A DNA stretch of 6,824 nucleotides from Burkholderiales bacterium. Its GTDB lineage: Bacteria > Pseudomonadota > Gammaproteobacteria > Burkholderiales > Burkholderiaceae_C. Of this stretch, positions 1-6,489 are shown in pieces (within the stretch, counting starts at the first letter, position 1; every line of letters begins with the position of its first letter). Both the position numbers and the translations under genes were made by a program. Location of the stretch: NCBI GenBank assembly GCA_005793295.1, contig SXSX01000184.1, forward strand, positions 1 through 6,824, in the 5' to 3' direction. The notes beneath the pieces are model-generated. The model was not told the origin of the DNA. It worked only from the letters and a program-made list of their open reading frames with translations, and ran no database searches.

Positions 1-642
1 ATGGTCATCACCACGAATGACGTGGGTAATGTCCATATCGATATCATCAACCACCACGCAAAAATTGTAGGTGGGCGTACCTACCAACTCGCCGGCTTGG
101 GCGGGTCGCGCAATCACCAAATCGTCAAGTTCGTCATTGCTAATTTCAATGCGCCCTTTAACTTTGTCATCCCAAATGACGGAGCCTTCTTGTGGGTTTT
201 TAAAGCGCAAAACGGGTTGAACTCCACTCGGAATTGGAGGCAAAATCTTTCCTGGCGCAGGACGCCATGTTCCGTCGTAGCGTGGCTTTTCTTTGTTCGC
301 CATTTGCGTTTCACGCAAGGCGTCTAAGGCCTCCACACTCATGTAACAGGGATACACCCAGCCAGCCGTCTGAAGCTCAAGGAGAACTTCTTTGTAGCGA
401 TCCATGCGCTGCATTTGGTAAAACGGCCCCTCGTCATGGTCTAAGCCTAACCACCGCATGCCTTCAATAATCACATCGACTGCAGCTTGGGTCGATCGCT
501 CTTGGTCGGTGTCTTCAATTCGGAGAATAAAGTCACCGCCTGTGGCACGGGCAAAGGCCCAAGGGTAAAGCGCAGATCGGATATTGCCTAGGTGAATAAA
601 GCCGGTGGGCGAAGGCGCAAACCGGGTCCGTGTTTTGGTCAT
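1..642 (-). CDS. gltX: Glutamyl-tRNA synthetase, N-terminal 214 residues (runs off the left edge)
   Basis: Class I aminoacyl-tRNA synthetase that charges tRNA-Glu with glutamate in the cytoplasm. Translating the minus strand from 642 gives 214 codons, open to base 1, out of a usual 460-490. Visible are the ATP-binding HIGH-type motif (PSPTGFIHLGN, HLGN at 17-20), LRIEDTDQERS at 40-50, KPRYDGTW at 119-126 and TPTYNFCVVVDD at 189-200, then THVIRGDDH at the edge. The KMSKR loop and anticodon-binding domain lie outside. The CxC zinc pair of the E. coli enzyme reads CYM here (99-101), and TW stands where another zinc cysteine is expected, so the protein probably lacks that zinc. Residues 181-187 (AQAGELV) look like an insertion relative to the common ARPDGTPTYNF. 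The start codon overlaps the metZ stop in ATGA, which suggests translational coupling. The upstream Shine-Dalgarno is weak (GAAAG). Confidence 0.96.
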   Translation of the reverse strand, partial: MTKTRTRFAPSPTGFIHLGNIRSALYPWAFARATGGDFILRIEDTDQERSTQAAVDVIIEGMRWLGLDHDEGPFYQMQRMDRYKEVLLELQTAGWVYPCYMSVEALDALRETQMANKEKPRYDGTWRPAPGKILPPIPSGVQPVLRFKNPQEGSVIWDDKVKGRIEISNDELDDLVIARPAQAGELVGTPTYNFCVVVDDIDMDITHVIRGDDH

Positions 643-1862
643 GCGCTTACTTTCAAACTATCCAAGCCACGTGCGATGTCGGCTTTTAAATCTTCGATGT
701 TTTCTAGCCCTACCGCGACGCGAATCAGCCCTTGGCCGATGCCTGCGGCATGGCGCTGGGCTTCGGTAATCCGGGCGTGGGAAGTACTTGCGGGGTGGCA
801 GATCGTGGTTTTGGTGTCACCTAAATTGGTGGTGATGGAGCACACTTGGGTGCTATCAATCACGTGAAACGCATTTGCGCGAGCTGAGGTAGCGTCGGTA
901 TGCTGAACTTCAAAAGACACCACCGGCCCACCCAACCCCGACTGCTGACGCATTGCCAAGGCGTGCTGCGGGTGGTTAGGTAAACCCGGGTAAAAAACAC
1001 GGGCAACTTGAGGCTGGTCTTGCAACCATGTTGCGAGTTCTAAGGCGGTGGCGCACTGCGCTTTCATACGAATCGATAGCGTCTCCATGCCCTTGAGTAC
1101 CACCCACGCATTAAATGGCGACAAGACCATTCCCGCGGTTCGGGTAATGGGTAAAAAGATGTCGTCCACCTCTTTTTGGGTACAGCAAAGCGCACCCGCA
1201 ACCACCCGCCCTTGTCCGTCTAAATATTTGGTTCCTGAATGAATAACGTAGTCTGCGCCAAAGCGCGTGGGTTGTTGCAGCGCAGGGCTACAGAAGCAAT
1301 TGTCCACCGCCAACTTAGCGCCTTTGCTATGCGCCAACTCCGCTAAGGCTTGAATATCGCAGACATCGGTTAAGGGGTTGGTCGGTGTTTCTGCAAAAAG
1401 GAGTTTGGTGTTGGGCCGAATAGCCGCGGCCCAAGCGGTTACATCGGTTTGTGAAACGTAAGTGGTCTCTACACCAAACTTGGCAAACTCACCTGAAAAC
1501 AAACGTACCGTAGAACCAAATACCGACTGCGAACACACCACATGGTCTCCCGCTCGCAACAAGCCCATTCCCAATAACAATATAGCCGCCATGCCGCTAG
1601 AGGTCGCAATAGCCGCCTCAGTCCCCTCTAGCGTAGCCAAGCGCAACTCCATGCTAGTCACCGTCGGATTGCCAACGCGGGTATACACATATCCATCATC
1701 TTCTTGGGCAAAGCGGCGGGCGGCGGTGGCGGCATCAGGTTGAACAAAGCTGCTGGTGAGGTACATCGTTTCCGAGTTCTCTCCGTATTGGCTAGGCTCG
1801 ATCCCTGCGCGTACAGCCAAGGTATCTAAATGCAGACCTGAAGGAAGTTTTTTTGCAGTCAT
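639..1862 (-). CDS. metZ: O-succinylhomoserine sulfhydrylase
   Basis: A PLP enzyme of the Cys/Met metabolism family (407 aa, normal length). It makes homocysteine directly from O-succinylhomoserine and sulfide, bypassing cystathionine, in cytoplasmic methionine synthesis. Seen in the protein: YTRVGNPT at 60-67 (phosphate contacts from the neighbouring subunit), SSGMAAI at 88-94, the PLP-ring aspartate D187 in AVDN, and the Schiff-base lysine K212 within HSGTKYLDGQGR. CHPASTSH is at 355-362. The DGQGR stretch after the lysine is typical of MetZ rather than MetB or MetC, so those are less likely; substrate preference is inferred from family resemblance. The ATG lies 6 nt after the purF stop, with only a poor Shine-Dalgarno (GAATGA). 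The stop overlaps the gltX start, so it is a middle gene of the block. Confidence 0.95.
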   Translation of the reverse strand: MTAKKLPSGLHLDTLAVRAGIEPSQYGENSETMYLTSSFVQPDAATAARRFAQEDDGYVYTRVGNPTVTSMELRLATLEGTEAAIATSSGMAAILLLGMGLLRAGDHVVCSQSVFGSTVRLFSGEFAKFGVETTYVSQTDVTAWAAAIRPNTKLLFAETPTNPLTDVCDIQALAELAHSKGAKLAVDNCFCSPALQQPTRFGADYVIHSGTKYLDGQGRVVAGALCCTQKEVDDIFLPITRTAGMVLSPFNAWVVLKGMETLSIRMKAQCATALELATWLQDQPQVARVFYPGLPNHPQHALAMRQQSGLGGPVVSFEVQHTDATSARANAFHVIDSTQVCSITTNLGDTKTTICHPASTSHARITEAQRHAAGIGQGLIRVAVGLENIEDLKADIARGLDSLKVSA

Positions 1863-1868
1863 AAATAG

Positions 1869-3368
1869 TCATTCAACAGAATTCGGAAGCGCAAGACGCG
1901 ATGCATCTTCCTGCTCTTCTTGTGAGCCGCCACGGGTTTCTCGCAAGCGCGTAATGTCGTCGCCGGTGATATCGCCAGTGACATAGATGCCATCAAAACA
2001 TGACGCATCAAAATCGGCAATCGCAGCGTTGAGGGAGCCTACCGCTTTTTTCATGCCCTCAACATCTTGGTAAATCAAGGCGTCGCAGCCGATGATGGCG
2101 CGAATTTCTTCTACATTGCGGTCATGGGCAACCAGTTCACTGCTGGTAGGCATGTCAATGCCATACACATTGGGAAAACGCACCGGCGGCGCTGCACTGG
2201 CCAAATACACTTTTTTCGCACCCGCATCACGGGCCATTTGCACAATCTCACGGCTCGTGGTCCCGCGCACTATGGAGTCATCCACCAACAACACGTTGCG
2301 GCCTTTGAATTCACTGGCAATGGCATTGAGTTTTTGGCGAACTGATTTTTTTCGCACCTCTTGGCCCGGCATGATGAAGGTACGCCCCACGTATCGGTTT
2401 TTCACAAAACCTTCCCGGTAAGGCAGGCCCAAAAGTTGAGCCAACTGCGCCGCACTGGGACGGCTCGATTCTGGAATCGGAATCACCACATCAATATCGC
2501 TTGGCGGTACAGTTGAGATCACTCGTTTAGCCAACGTTTCACCCAAATTCATGCGTGCTTGGTAAACAGAAATTCCATCCATCACCGAATCGGGCCGCGC
2601 CAAATAAACAAACTCAAAAATACAGGGGTTGAGTTTCGGCGACTGGGCACACTGCTTGGCTTGAACTTCACCTTCGAGATTCACAAACACAGCCTCGCCT
2701 GGTTCGATATCGCGATCAAACTGGTGCATCGTTCCTTCAAGCGCCACCGACTCACTGGCAAGAACCACATTGCCCGCGCTACGGCCCATGCACAAAGGCC
2801 GAATGCCATGGGGATCACGAAAAGCGAGAACACCGTGTCCAGCAATCAACGCGATCACTGCGTAGGAGCCTTTCACGCGCAGATGCACATTGCGCACCGC
2901 TTCAAAAAGGTGCTCTGGCTTTAAGGGCATTCCGCGCGTAGTGCGCTCCACTTCATGGGCCAAGACGTTGAGCAACACTTCAGAGTCGCTCTCGGTATTA
3001 ATGTGGCGGTGGTCTACCGTGAATAACTCACGCTTGAGGGCGTGGGCGTTAGTCAAATTTCCGTTATGAACCAACACAATTCCAAAAGGAGCGTTGACGT
3101 AAAAGGGTTGAGCTTCCTCTTCGCTGTACGCGTTGCCTGCGGTGGGGTAACGCACTTGGCCTAGGCCACAGTTGCCAAGCAAGGTGCGCATATTTCGAGT
3201 CCGAAACACGTCTTTCACCATGCCTTTGGCTTTGTGCATAAAGAATTTACGTTCTTGCTGGGTCACGATGCCCGCAGCATCTTGGCCACGGTGTTGCAAA
3301 AGCAACAAAGCGTCATAGATGAGCTGGTTCACAGGTGCGTTGCTGACAACGCCGACGATTCCACACAT
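1869..3368 (-). CDS. purF: Amidophosphoribosyltransferase (glutamine PRPP amidotransferase)
   Basis: Catalyses the first committed step of purine synthesis: PRPP plus glutamine gives 5-phosphoribosylamine, glutamate and pyrophosphate, in the cytoplasm. The 499-residue protein is full length. Cys2 (MCGIVGVV) is the N-terminal nucleophile of the class II glutaminase domain once Met1 is removed, which fixes the start. HRGQDAAG is at 26-33, the QVRYPTAG region at 71-78 and HNGNLTNA at 101-108. The phosphoribosyltransferase half carries the PRPP loop VLLVDDSIVRGTTS at 359-372. I see no CxxC-type cluster pattern or propeptide, so it resembles the E. coli type rather than the iron-sulfur Bacillus type. 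The tail after about 475 is acidic and probably disordered. The gene begins 15 nt after cvpA and ends 6 nt before metZ. Confidence 0.98.
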   Translation of the reverse strand: MCGIVGVVSNAPVNQLIYDALLLLQHRGQDAAGIVTQQERKFFMHKAKGMVKDVFRTRNMRTLLGNCGLGQVRYPTAGNAYSEEEAQPFYVNAPFGIVLVHNGNLTNAHALKRELFTVDHRHINTESDSEVLLNVLAHEVERTTRGMPLKPEHLFEAVRNVHLRVKGSYAVIALIAGHGVLAFRDPHGIRPLCMGRSAGNVVLASESVALEGTMHQFDRDIEPGEAVFVNLEGEVQAKQCAQSPKLNPCIFEFVYLARPDSVMDGISVYQARMNLGETLAKRVISTVPPSDIDVVIPIPESSRPSAAQLAQLLGLPYREGFVKNRYVGRTFIMPGQEVRKKSVRQKLNAIASEFKGRNVLLVDDSIVRGTTSREIVQMARDAGAKKVYLASAAPPVRFPNVYGIDMPTSSELVAHDRNVEEIRAIIGCDALIYQDVEGMKKAVGSLNAAIADFDASCFDGIYVTGDITGDDITRLRETRGGSQEEQEDASRLALPNSVE

Positions 3369-3383
3369 GTTTATTGCACTCGC

Positions 3384-3869
3384 TCAGGGTAAATATTTTG
3401 CAAATTCTTGGGGCAACAAAGGCTGCAAACCTTTCAATACCACCGCAGTTAACGCAGGCCCAGTGGCTTCTTGCCACCAAGCACTCATCCGCATCGGCGT
3501 CATCCCGACAACTACCGTGATTGCTAAAAGCACAATCAGACCACGGGTTGCGCCAAACAAAGCGCCTAGGCCTCGGTCTGCTGGGCTTAAACCCACGACG
3601 GAAATCAGTTTTTTCATTAAGAACGCAAGCAGGCTTCCAGCGAAGATGCAGGCAACAAAGGCAAGCACAAAACCGCTGGCGTAACGGACCGCTTCACTTA
3701 AACCGCTCCAAGGCAGCCACTGCGCCACCATGGGCGCAAACCATTGGGCTAAATAGAATGACGCAGCCCATGTCGCCAAGGACAGCACTTCGTAAACCAA
3801 ACCCCGCCAAACACCTAAAAGCGTCGATGCGGCCAATAAACCCAAAAAGACCCAGTCCAAATATGGCAT
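3384..3869 (-). CDS. cvpA: CvpA family inner-membrane protein
   Basis: A 161-residue membrane protein of the CvpA family (colicin V production protein). The E. coli member is needed for colicin V export and has been linked to envelope integrity; its biochemical function is not known. Hydrophobic segments lie at about 5-24, 28-48, 63-87 and 108-124, giving a likely four-helix fold. The conserved family block GLSPADRGLGALFGATRG covers 93-110, with D98, R99 and the FGATRG turn before the last helix. Length and motif match the family, and the gene sits directly before purF as in E. coli. It starts 14 nt after the dedD stop with no good Shine-Dalgarno, so it probably relies on coupling with dedD. 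No truncation is seen. Confidence 0.95.
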   Translation of the reverse strand: MPYLDWVFLGLLAASTLLGVWRGLVYEVLSLATWAASFYLAQWFAPMVAQWLPWSGLSEAVRYASGFVLAFVACIFAGSLLAFLMKKLISVVGLSPADRGLGALFGATRGLIVLLAITVVVGMTPMRMSAWWQEATGPALTAVVLKGLQPLLPQEFAKYLP

Positions 3870-3883
3870 GTGCGCCGTCTAAC

Positions 3884-4615
3884 TTACAGTTCGAGTACGG
3901 CCGCAGGCAGGTCTAGCTTTCGAATCTTTTCAGCCATTTTGTTGGCCGCTTCTTTGCCCTGCATGGGGCCCACCCGGACACGAATTCGCCGTCCTTCAGA
4001 TCCAGTGACGACTTGGGTATAGGTTTTGATTCCAGCTCTTTCAAGTTTGACACGCGCTTCTCGGGCTTTTAAAACATCAGCGAATGCACCAATTTGAACG
4101 GTGTAACGGGTTGCGCTATCGGCCGCGGGGGGGTCTGCCGCTTTGCCTTCTAAAAGGCTTTGCGCTCGGGCTGCATCACTGGTCTTTACGGGTGTTGGCT
4201 CTGGTTTGGCTTCAACTTTTACAGGGGCTTTCTCGGCTGGCTTTACTGTGGGTGAAGCCAGTGGCGTTTCACGGGCAACCGGCTCCACCGGTGGGACGAC
4301 AGCCGCAACCGCGGGGGTTTGTTGTTCAATGACCGGTTTTGCTACAGGCGCTTCGGAAGCCACAGGCACTGGAGGCGCAACCGGCGCAAGGGGTTGAACT
4401 TTGGCTTTATCGGGAATTTCGATCGGGATATCTACCGCGATGGGGCGGGGCTGGGTATCAAACAGGAGCGGAAAGCCAATGACACCCACCAAGACGAGCG
4501 TTGCTGTGCCAATCAGACGATGGCGTGCGCGTTTACGAAGCACATCATGGCTTTCAGGCGCCACGCTAGGCGCTTGCTGCTCGGCGCCGTTCTTGCGGAA
4601 TGTAAAAAAGGGCAT
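3884..4615 (-). CDS. dedD: DedD-like SPOR-domain cell-division protein
   Basis: A bitopic inner-membrane protein, 243 residues from the chosen ATG. A short basic cytoplasmic N-terminus (RKRARHRL, 27-34) leads into one membrane helix at about 35-52. A Pro/Ala/Val/Lys-rich periplasmic linker spans roughly 70-165. A C-terminal SPOR domain spans about 168-243, with YTVQIGAF at 171-178 and RIRVRVGP at 210-217. SPOR domains bind denuded septal peptidoglycan, and E. coli DedD helps FtsN-dependent septation. An in-frame TTG at 4628-4630, overlapping the folC stop (TTGA), would add MSYLS. I prefer the ATG because related proteins commonly begin with M-x-FF-x-FRK, as here (MPFFTFRKNG), although neither start has a strong Shine-Dalgarno. 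It lies 11 nt downstream of folC and 14 nt upstream of cvpA. Confidence 0.92.
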   Translation of the reverse strand: MPFFTFRKNGAEQQAPSVAPESHDVLRKRARHRLIGTATLVLVGVIGFPLLFDTQPRPIAVDIPIEIPDKAKVQPLAPVAPPVPVASEAPVAKPVIEQQTPAVAAVVPPVEPVARETPLASPTVKPAEKAPVKVEAKPEPTPVKTSDAARAQSLLEGKAADPPAADSATRYTVQIGAFADVLKAREARVKLERAGIKTYTQVVTGSEGRRIRVRVGPMQGKEAANKMAEKIRKLDLPAAVLEL

Positions 4616-4626
4616 AGAAAGGTAAC

Positions 4627-5928
4627 TCAAGAGCTCAGGTGCGCGCCGTGCAGTTTGGGAAGGCCTTGCTGCAAAACACCGCCTACGGTGTAGAAGGATC
4701 CGAAGACGACGATTCTATCAGCGGGGTCCGCAGCGGCAGCGGCGGCCTTTAAGGCGGCAGACGGGTCAGAAAAAACCGCCGATTGCGCATTTTTTCGGGT
4801 GTTTTGAGCCTGCCACTGCCCTTGAAGCTGTAAAGCGCTGGCCGCACGGGCGGTGGGCAAATCGGTGAAATACCAACGGTCAATGAGCGGATTGATGCGT
4901 GAAAGCATGGGTGCCAAATCTTTATCCGCCATCGCTCCAAACACGGCATGGGTTGTTGGGAAATAACCCATCGCATCGAGGTTGGCCGCTAAAGCGGCGA
5001 CCGAATGCGGATTGTGCGCAACGTCCAAAACCAAATTGGGCTGACCGGCGATGATCTGAAACCGTCCAGTAAATTCGACAAAAGCAAAACCGTTGCGAAT
5101 GGCTTGGGCGGTGACTGGCAAACTTTCTCGCATCGCTGTCAAGGCCGCCAAAACACCGGCGGCATTCACTAACTGGTTTGCCCCGCGCAGCGCGGGATAA
5201 GCCAAGCCACTGTATCGCCGCCCGCGCCCCGCCCAACTCCATTGCTGCGGATCGCCCGACACATTAAAGTCTTTACCTACCTGCCAGAGGTCTGCGCCGA
5301 TTTTTCCAGCATGGTCTAAAACGCTTTGGGGTGGTAGCGGGTCGCTGACGATCACAGGGCGACCACTGCGCATGATCCCCGCTTTCTCAAAGCCAATGGT
5401 TTCGCGGTTATCGCCTAAAAGCTCCATGTGATCGAGGTCAATGCTGGTGATGATCGCGCAGTCAGGGTCAATAATGTTGACCGCGTCTAAGCGTCCGCCC
5501 AACCCCACCTCCAAGATCACCACATCCAAAGGTGTTTGGCGAATGACCTCAAAAATAGCCAAAGTAGAAAATTCAAAATACGTGAGCGAAATGTCATCGC
5601 TATCCGTCGTTCTTGCCGCATCCACCCGCTCGAACCCTGAGGCCAATGCTTGCGCCTGCACGTTGTCCCCCTGCAAGCGCAAACGCTCCTCAAAATGCAC
5701 CAAATGGGGAGAGGAATACACCGCAGTGCGGTAGCCGGCTTGCATCAAAATAGATTCCAACATGGCGCAAGTCGAGCCCTTGCCGTTGGTTCCTGCCACG
5801 GTAATGACAGGGCAATGCATTTGCAAACCCATACGCTGCGCAACGGTGCGCACACGCTCGAGCCCCATATCAATGTTTTTGGGGTGCAATTGCTCGCAAA
5901 AGCTAAGCCATTCAGATAAATTTTTCAT
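4627..5928 (-). CDS. folC: Bifunctional dihydrofolate synthase / folylpolyglutamate synthase
   Basis: A Mur-ligase-like cytoplasmic enzyme that adds glutamate to dihydropteroate and then to reduced folates, using ATP. It makes active folate and keeps it in the cell. The 433 residues match the usual 420-440. Seen: P-loop VAGTNGKGST at 44-53, the hinge ILEVGLGGRLDAVN at 138-151, DLDHMELLGD at 164-173, EKAGI at 181-185 with the lysine (K182) expected to be carbamylated, GRF at 288-290, and LDVAHNPHS at 301-309 opening the C-terminal domain. The frame stays open 40 codons further upstream, but that part has no family resemblance. The ATG at 5928 is chosen because MKNLSEWLSF begins the conserved domain and AAGGGG precedes it. 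It is the first gene of the minus-strand block. accD, often its upstream partner, is not adjacent. Confidence 0.97.
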   Translation of the reverse strand: MKNLSEWLSFCEQLHPKNIDMGLERVRTVAQRMGLQMHCPVITVAGTNGKGSTCAMLESILMQAGYRTAVYSSPHLVHFEERLRLQGDNVQAQALASGFERVDAARTTDSDDISLTYFEFSTLAIFEVIRQTPLDVVILEVGLGGRLDAVNIIDPDCAIITSIDLDHMELLGDNRETIGFEKAGIMRSGRPVIVSDPLPPQSVLDHAGKIGADLWQVGKDFNVSGDPQQWSWAGRGRRYSGLAYPALRGANQLVNAAGVLAALTAMRESLPVTAQAIRNGFAFVEFTGRFQIIAGQPNLVLDVAHNPHSVAALAANLDAMGYFPTTHAVFGAMADKDLAPMLSRINPLIDRWYFTDLPTARAASALQLQGQWQAQNTRKNAQSAVFSDPSAALKAAAAAADPADRIVVFGSFYTVGGVLQQGLPKLHGAHLSS

Positions 5929-5939
5929 AAGCCCCTTAT
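5926..5939 (-). promoter_or_regulatory. folC ribosome binding site inside a small inverted repeat
   Basis: The message reads ATAAGGGGCTTATG. The Shine-Dalgarno AAGGGG (5932-5937) lies 3 nt before the ATG (5 nt if counted from AAGG). It is the best ribosome site of the six minus-strand genes and supports the chosen folC start. It sits within a perfect 5-3-5 inverted repeat, ATAAG-GGG-CTTAT (5927-5939), whose right arm includes the first two bases of the start codon. A hairpin here would be weak (three of five pairs are A-U) but could modulate initiation. Whether it forms is inference. Confidence 0.6.
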
Positions 5940-5954
5940 TGTCGCCCAGCTTGG

Positions 5955-5992
5955 AAGATGCTCCATCTTGCCAATGGCATGATGAGGAGCAT
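5955..5992 (-). promoter_or_regulatory. Structured leader upstream of folC with two competing hairpins
   Basis: In the folC message, ATGCTCC (+ strand 5958-5964) and GGAGCAT (5986-5992) pair as a perfect 7-bp outer stem. It continues through ATC/GAT (5965-5967 with 5981-5983, after a 2-nt bulge) and a TGCC-AAT-GGCA tip (5969-5979), about 14 pairs in all. A second hairpin, AAGATG-CTC-CATCTT (5955-5969), shares bases with it and excludes it. The element ends 26 nt before the folC ATG. No U-run follows on either strand, so it is not a standard intrinsic terminator. The pairing is seen in the sequence; a regulatory role is inference. It could instead be a dispersed genomic repeat or chance. Confidence 0.4.
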
Positions 5993-6017
5993 GAATAAAA
6001 AGTCCGCACGTGGTTAA

Positions 6018-6029
6018 ACGACCTGTCGT
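6018..6029. repeat. 12-bp palindrome, possible operator
   Basis: ACGAC-CT-GTCGT is a perfect 5-2-5 inverted repeat near the centre of the divergent region, 90 nt from the folC start and 106 nt from the ppnP start. Its size and central place suit a dimeric regulator acting on both sides, but I do not recognise the site. A palindrome this short can arise by chance in 206 nt, so a role is only suggested. Confidence 0.25.
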
Positions 6030-6134
6030 GGTGTGGCCCCAAGGCCAAATTACCGTAGGCTTTAGCCCCGAACGCTTTGCCGCGCTCCTGACCTAAAATT
6101 CACCCCTGAAAGTTTTAACCATTTAAATCTATTT

Positions 6135-6452
6135 ATGAGCACCACCCAATTAGAAGGCGTCACCGTTGCCACCCAAGCCAGCGTTTACTTTGACGGCAAA
6201 TGTGTTAGCCACAGCCTCACCATGGCCGACGGAAGTAAAAAGTCTGTGGGCGTCGTCTTACCCGCCACCTTGGTATTTGGAACGGCCGCGCCCGAAATCA
6301 TGGAATGCGTTGCGGGAAGCTGCGAATACCAATTGCCTGGATCGACCGAGTGGCTCACCTCAAGCGCCGGTCAAAAGTTCCAAGTTCCAGGAAATACACA
6401 ATTTCAAATTCGAGTCAGCTCGGCTTACCACTACATCTGCCACTACGGCTGA
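6135..6452 (+). CDS. ppnP: Pyrimidine/purine nucleoside phosphorylase (YaiE/DUF1255 family)
   Basis: A 105-residue small beta-barrel protein of the cupin-like YaiE family. E. coli PpnP splits many purine and pyrimidine nucleosides with phosphate into free base and ribose-1-phosphate, a cytoplasmic salvage role. Family features seen: KKSVGVVLPATLVFGT at 35-50, APEIMECVAG at 52-61, the AGQKFQVPGNT turn at 78-88 and the YICHYG end (100-105). It is about ten residues longer at the N-terminus than the E. coli protein (94 aa). The only sensible start is the ATG at 6135: the next methionine is at 30, inside the domain, and no in-frame start lies just upstream. No Shine-Dalgarno precedes it; the 30 nt before it are mostly A and T. 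The same-strand neighbour argG follows after 37 nt with no terminator, so the two may be co-transcribed. Confidence 0.92.
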   Translation: MSTTQLEGVTVATQASVYFDGKCVSHSLTMADGSKKSVGVVLPATLVFGTAAPEIMECVAGSCEYQLPGSTEWLTSSAGQKFQVPGNTQFQIRVSSAYHYICHYG

Positions 6453-6489
6453 TTCACCTTCACATCCTTTTATCGTCTGACGGAACTTC

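Larger units (their letters stand above)
5929..6134. other. Divergent intergenic region between folC and ppnP
   Basis: This 206-nt stretch must hold the start signals for both directions unless the folC block is read from elsewhere. Besides the leader element and the folC ribosome site it contains palindromic pieces: ACGAC-CT-GTCGT (6018-6029), TGGCC-CCAA-GGCCA (6034-6047), GGCT-TT-AGCC (6058-6067) and ATTTAAAT (6121-6128). None is followed by a T-run. No convincing sigma-70 promoter stands out. For ppnP, TAAAAT (6094-6099) is a fair -10 without a good -35. TTCACC (6099-6104), an 18-nt spacer and TTAAAT (6123-6128) form a weak alternative pair. No conserved protein is encoded here on either strand. 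Confidence 0.6.

Noticed and set aside
1..327. 108-codon plus-strand ORF opposite gltX
   Set aside because: It lies wholly antisense to clearly conserved gltX codons and resembles no family I recognise.
2067..2924. Several 90-121 codon plus-strand ORFs opposite purF
   Set aside because: They are antisense to strongly conserved purF motifs, including the PRPP loop region, and are explained as frame shadows.
3319..3916. Plus-strand ORFs of 121 and 131 codons opposite cvpA
   Set aside because: They are low-complexity basic translations antisense to the CvpA membrane helices, with no recognisable domain.
5936..5992. 18-codon leader-peptide ORF (MLLIMPLARWSIFQAGRQ, minus strand) ending just before the folC ATG
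   Set aside because: It has no Shine-Dalgarno and no run of regulatory codons, and overlaps the stem-loop that better explains the sequence. An ORF this short is expected by chance.
5955..5992. Intrinsic terminator or tetrahydrofolate riboswitch at the folC leader
   Set aside because: No U-run follows the stem on either strand. The element is far smaller than known THF riboswitches, which are described mainly from Firmicutes, and lacks their pseudoknot layout.
5929..6048. N-terminal extension of folC by 40 codons (start at 6048)
   Set aside because: The frame is open, but the added residues do not resemble FolC, run through the palindromic leader, and a Shine-Dalgarno precedes the ATG at 5928. 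The 433-residue form has the normal family length.
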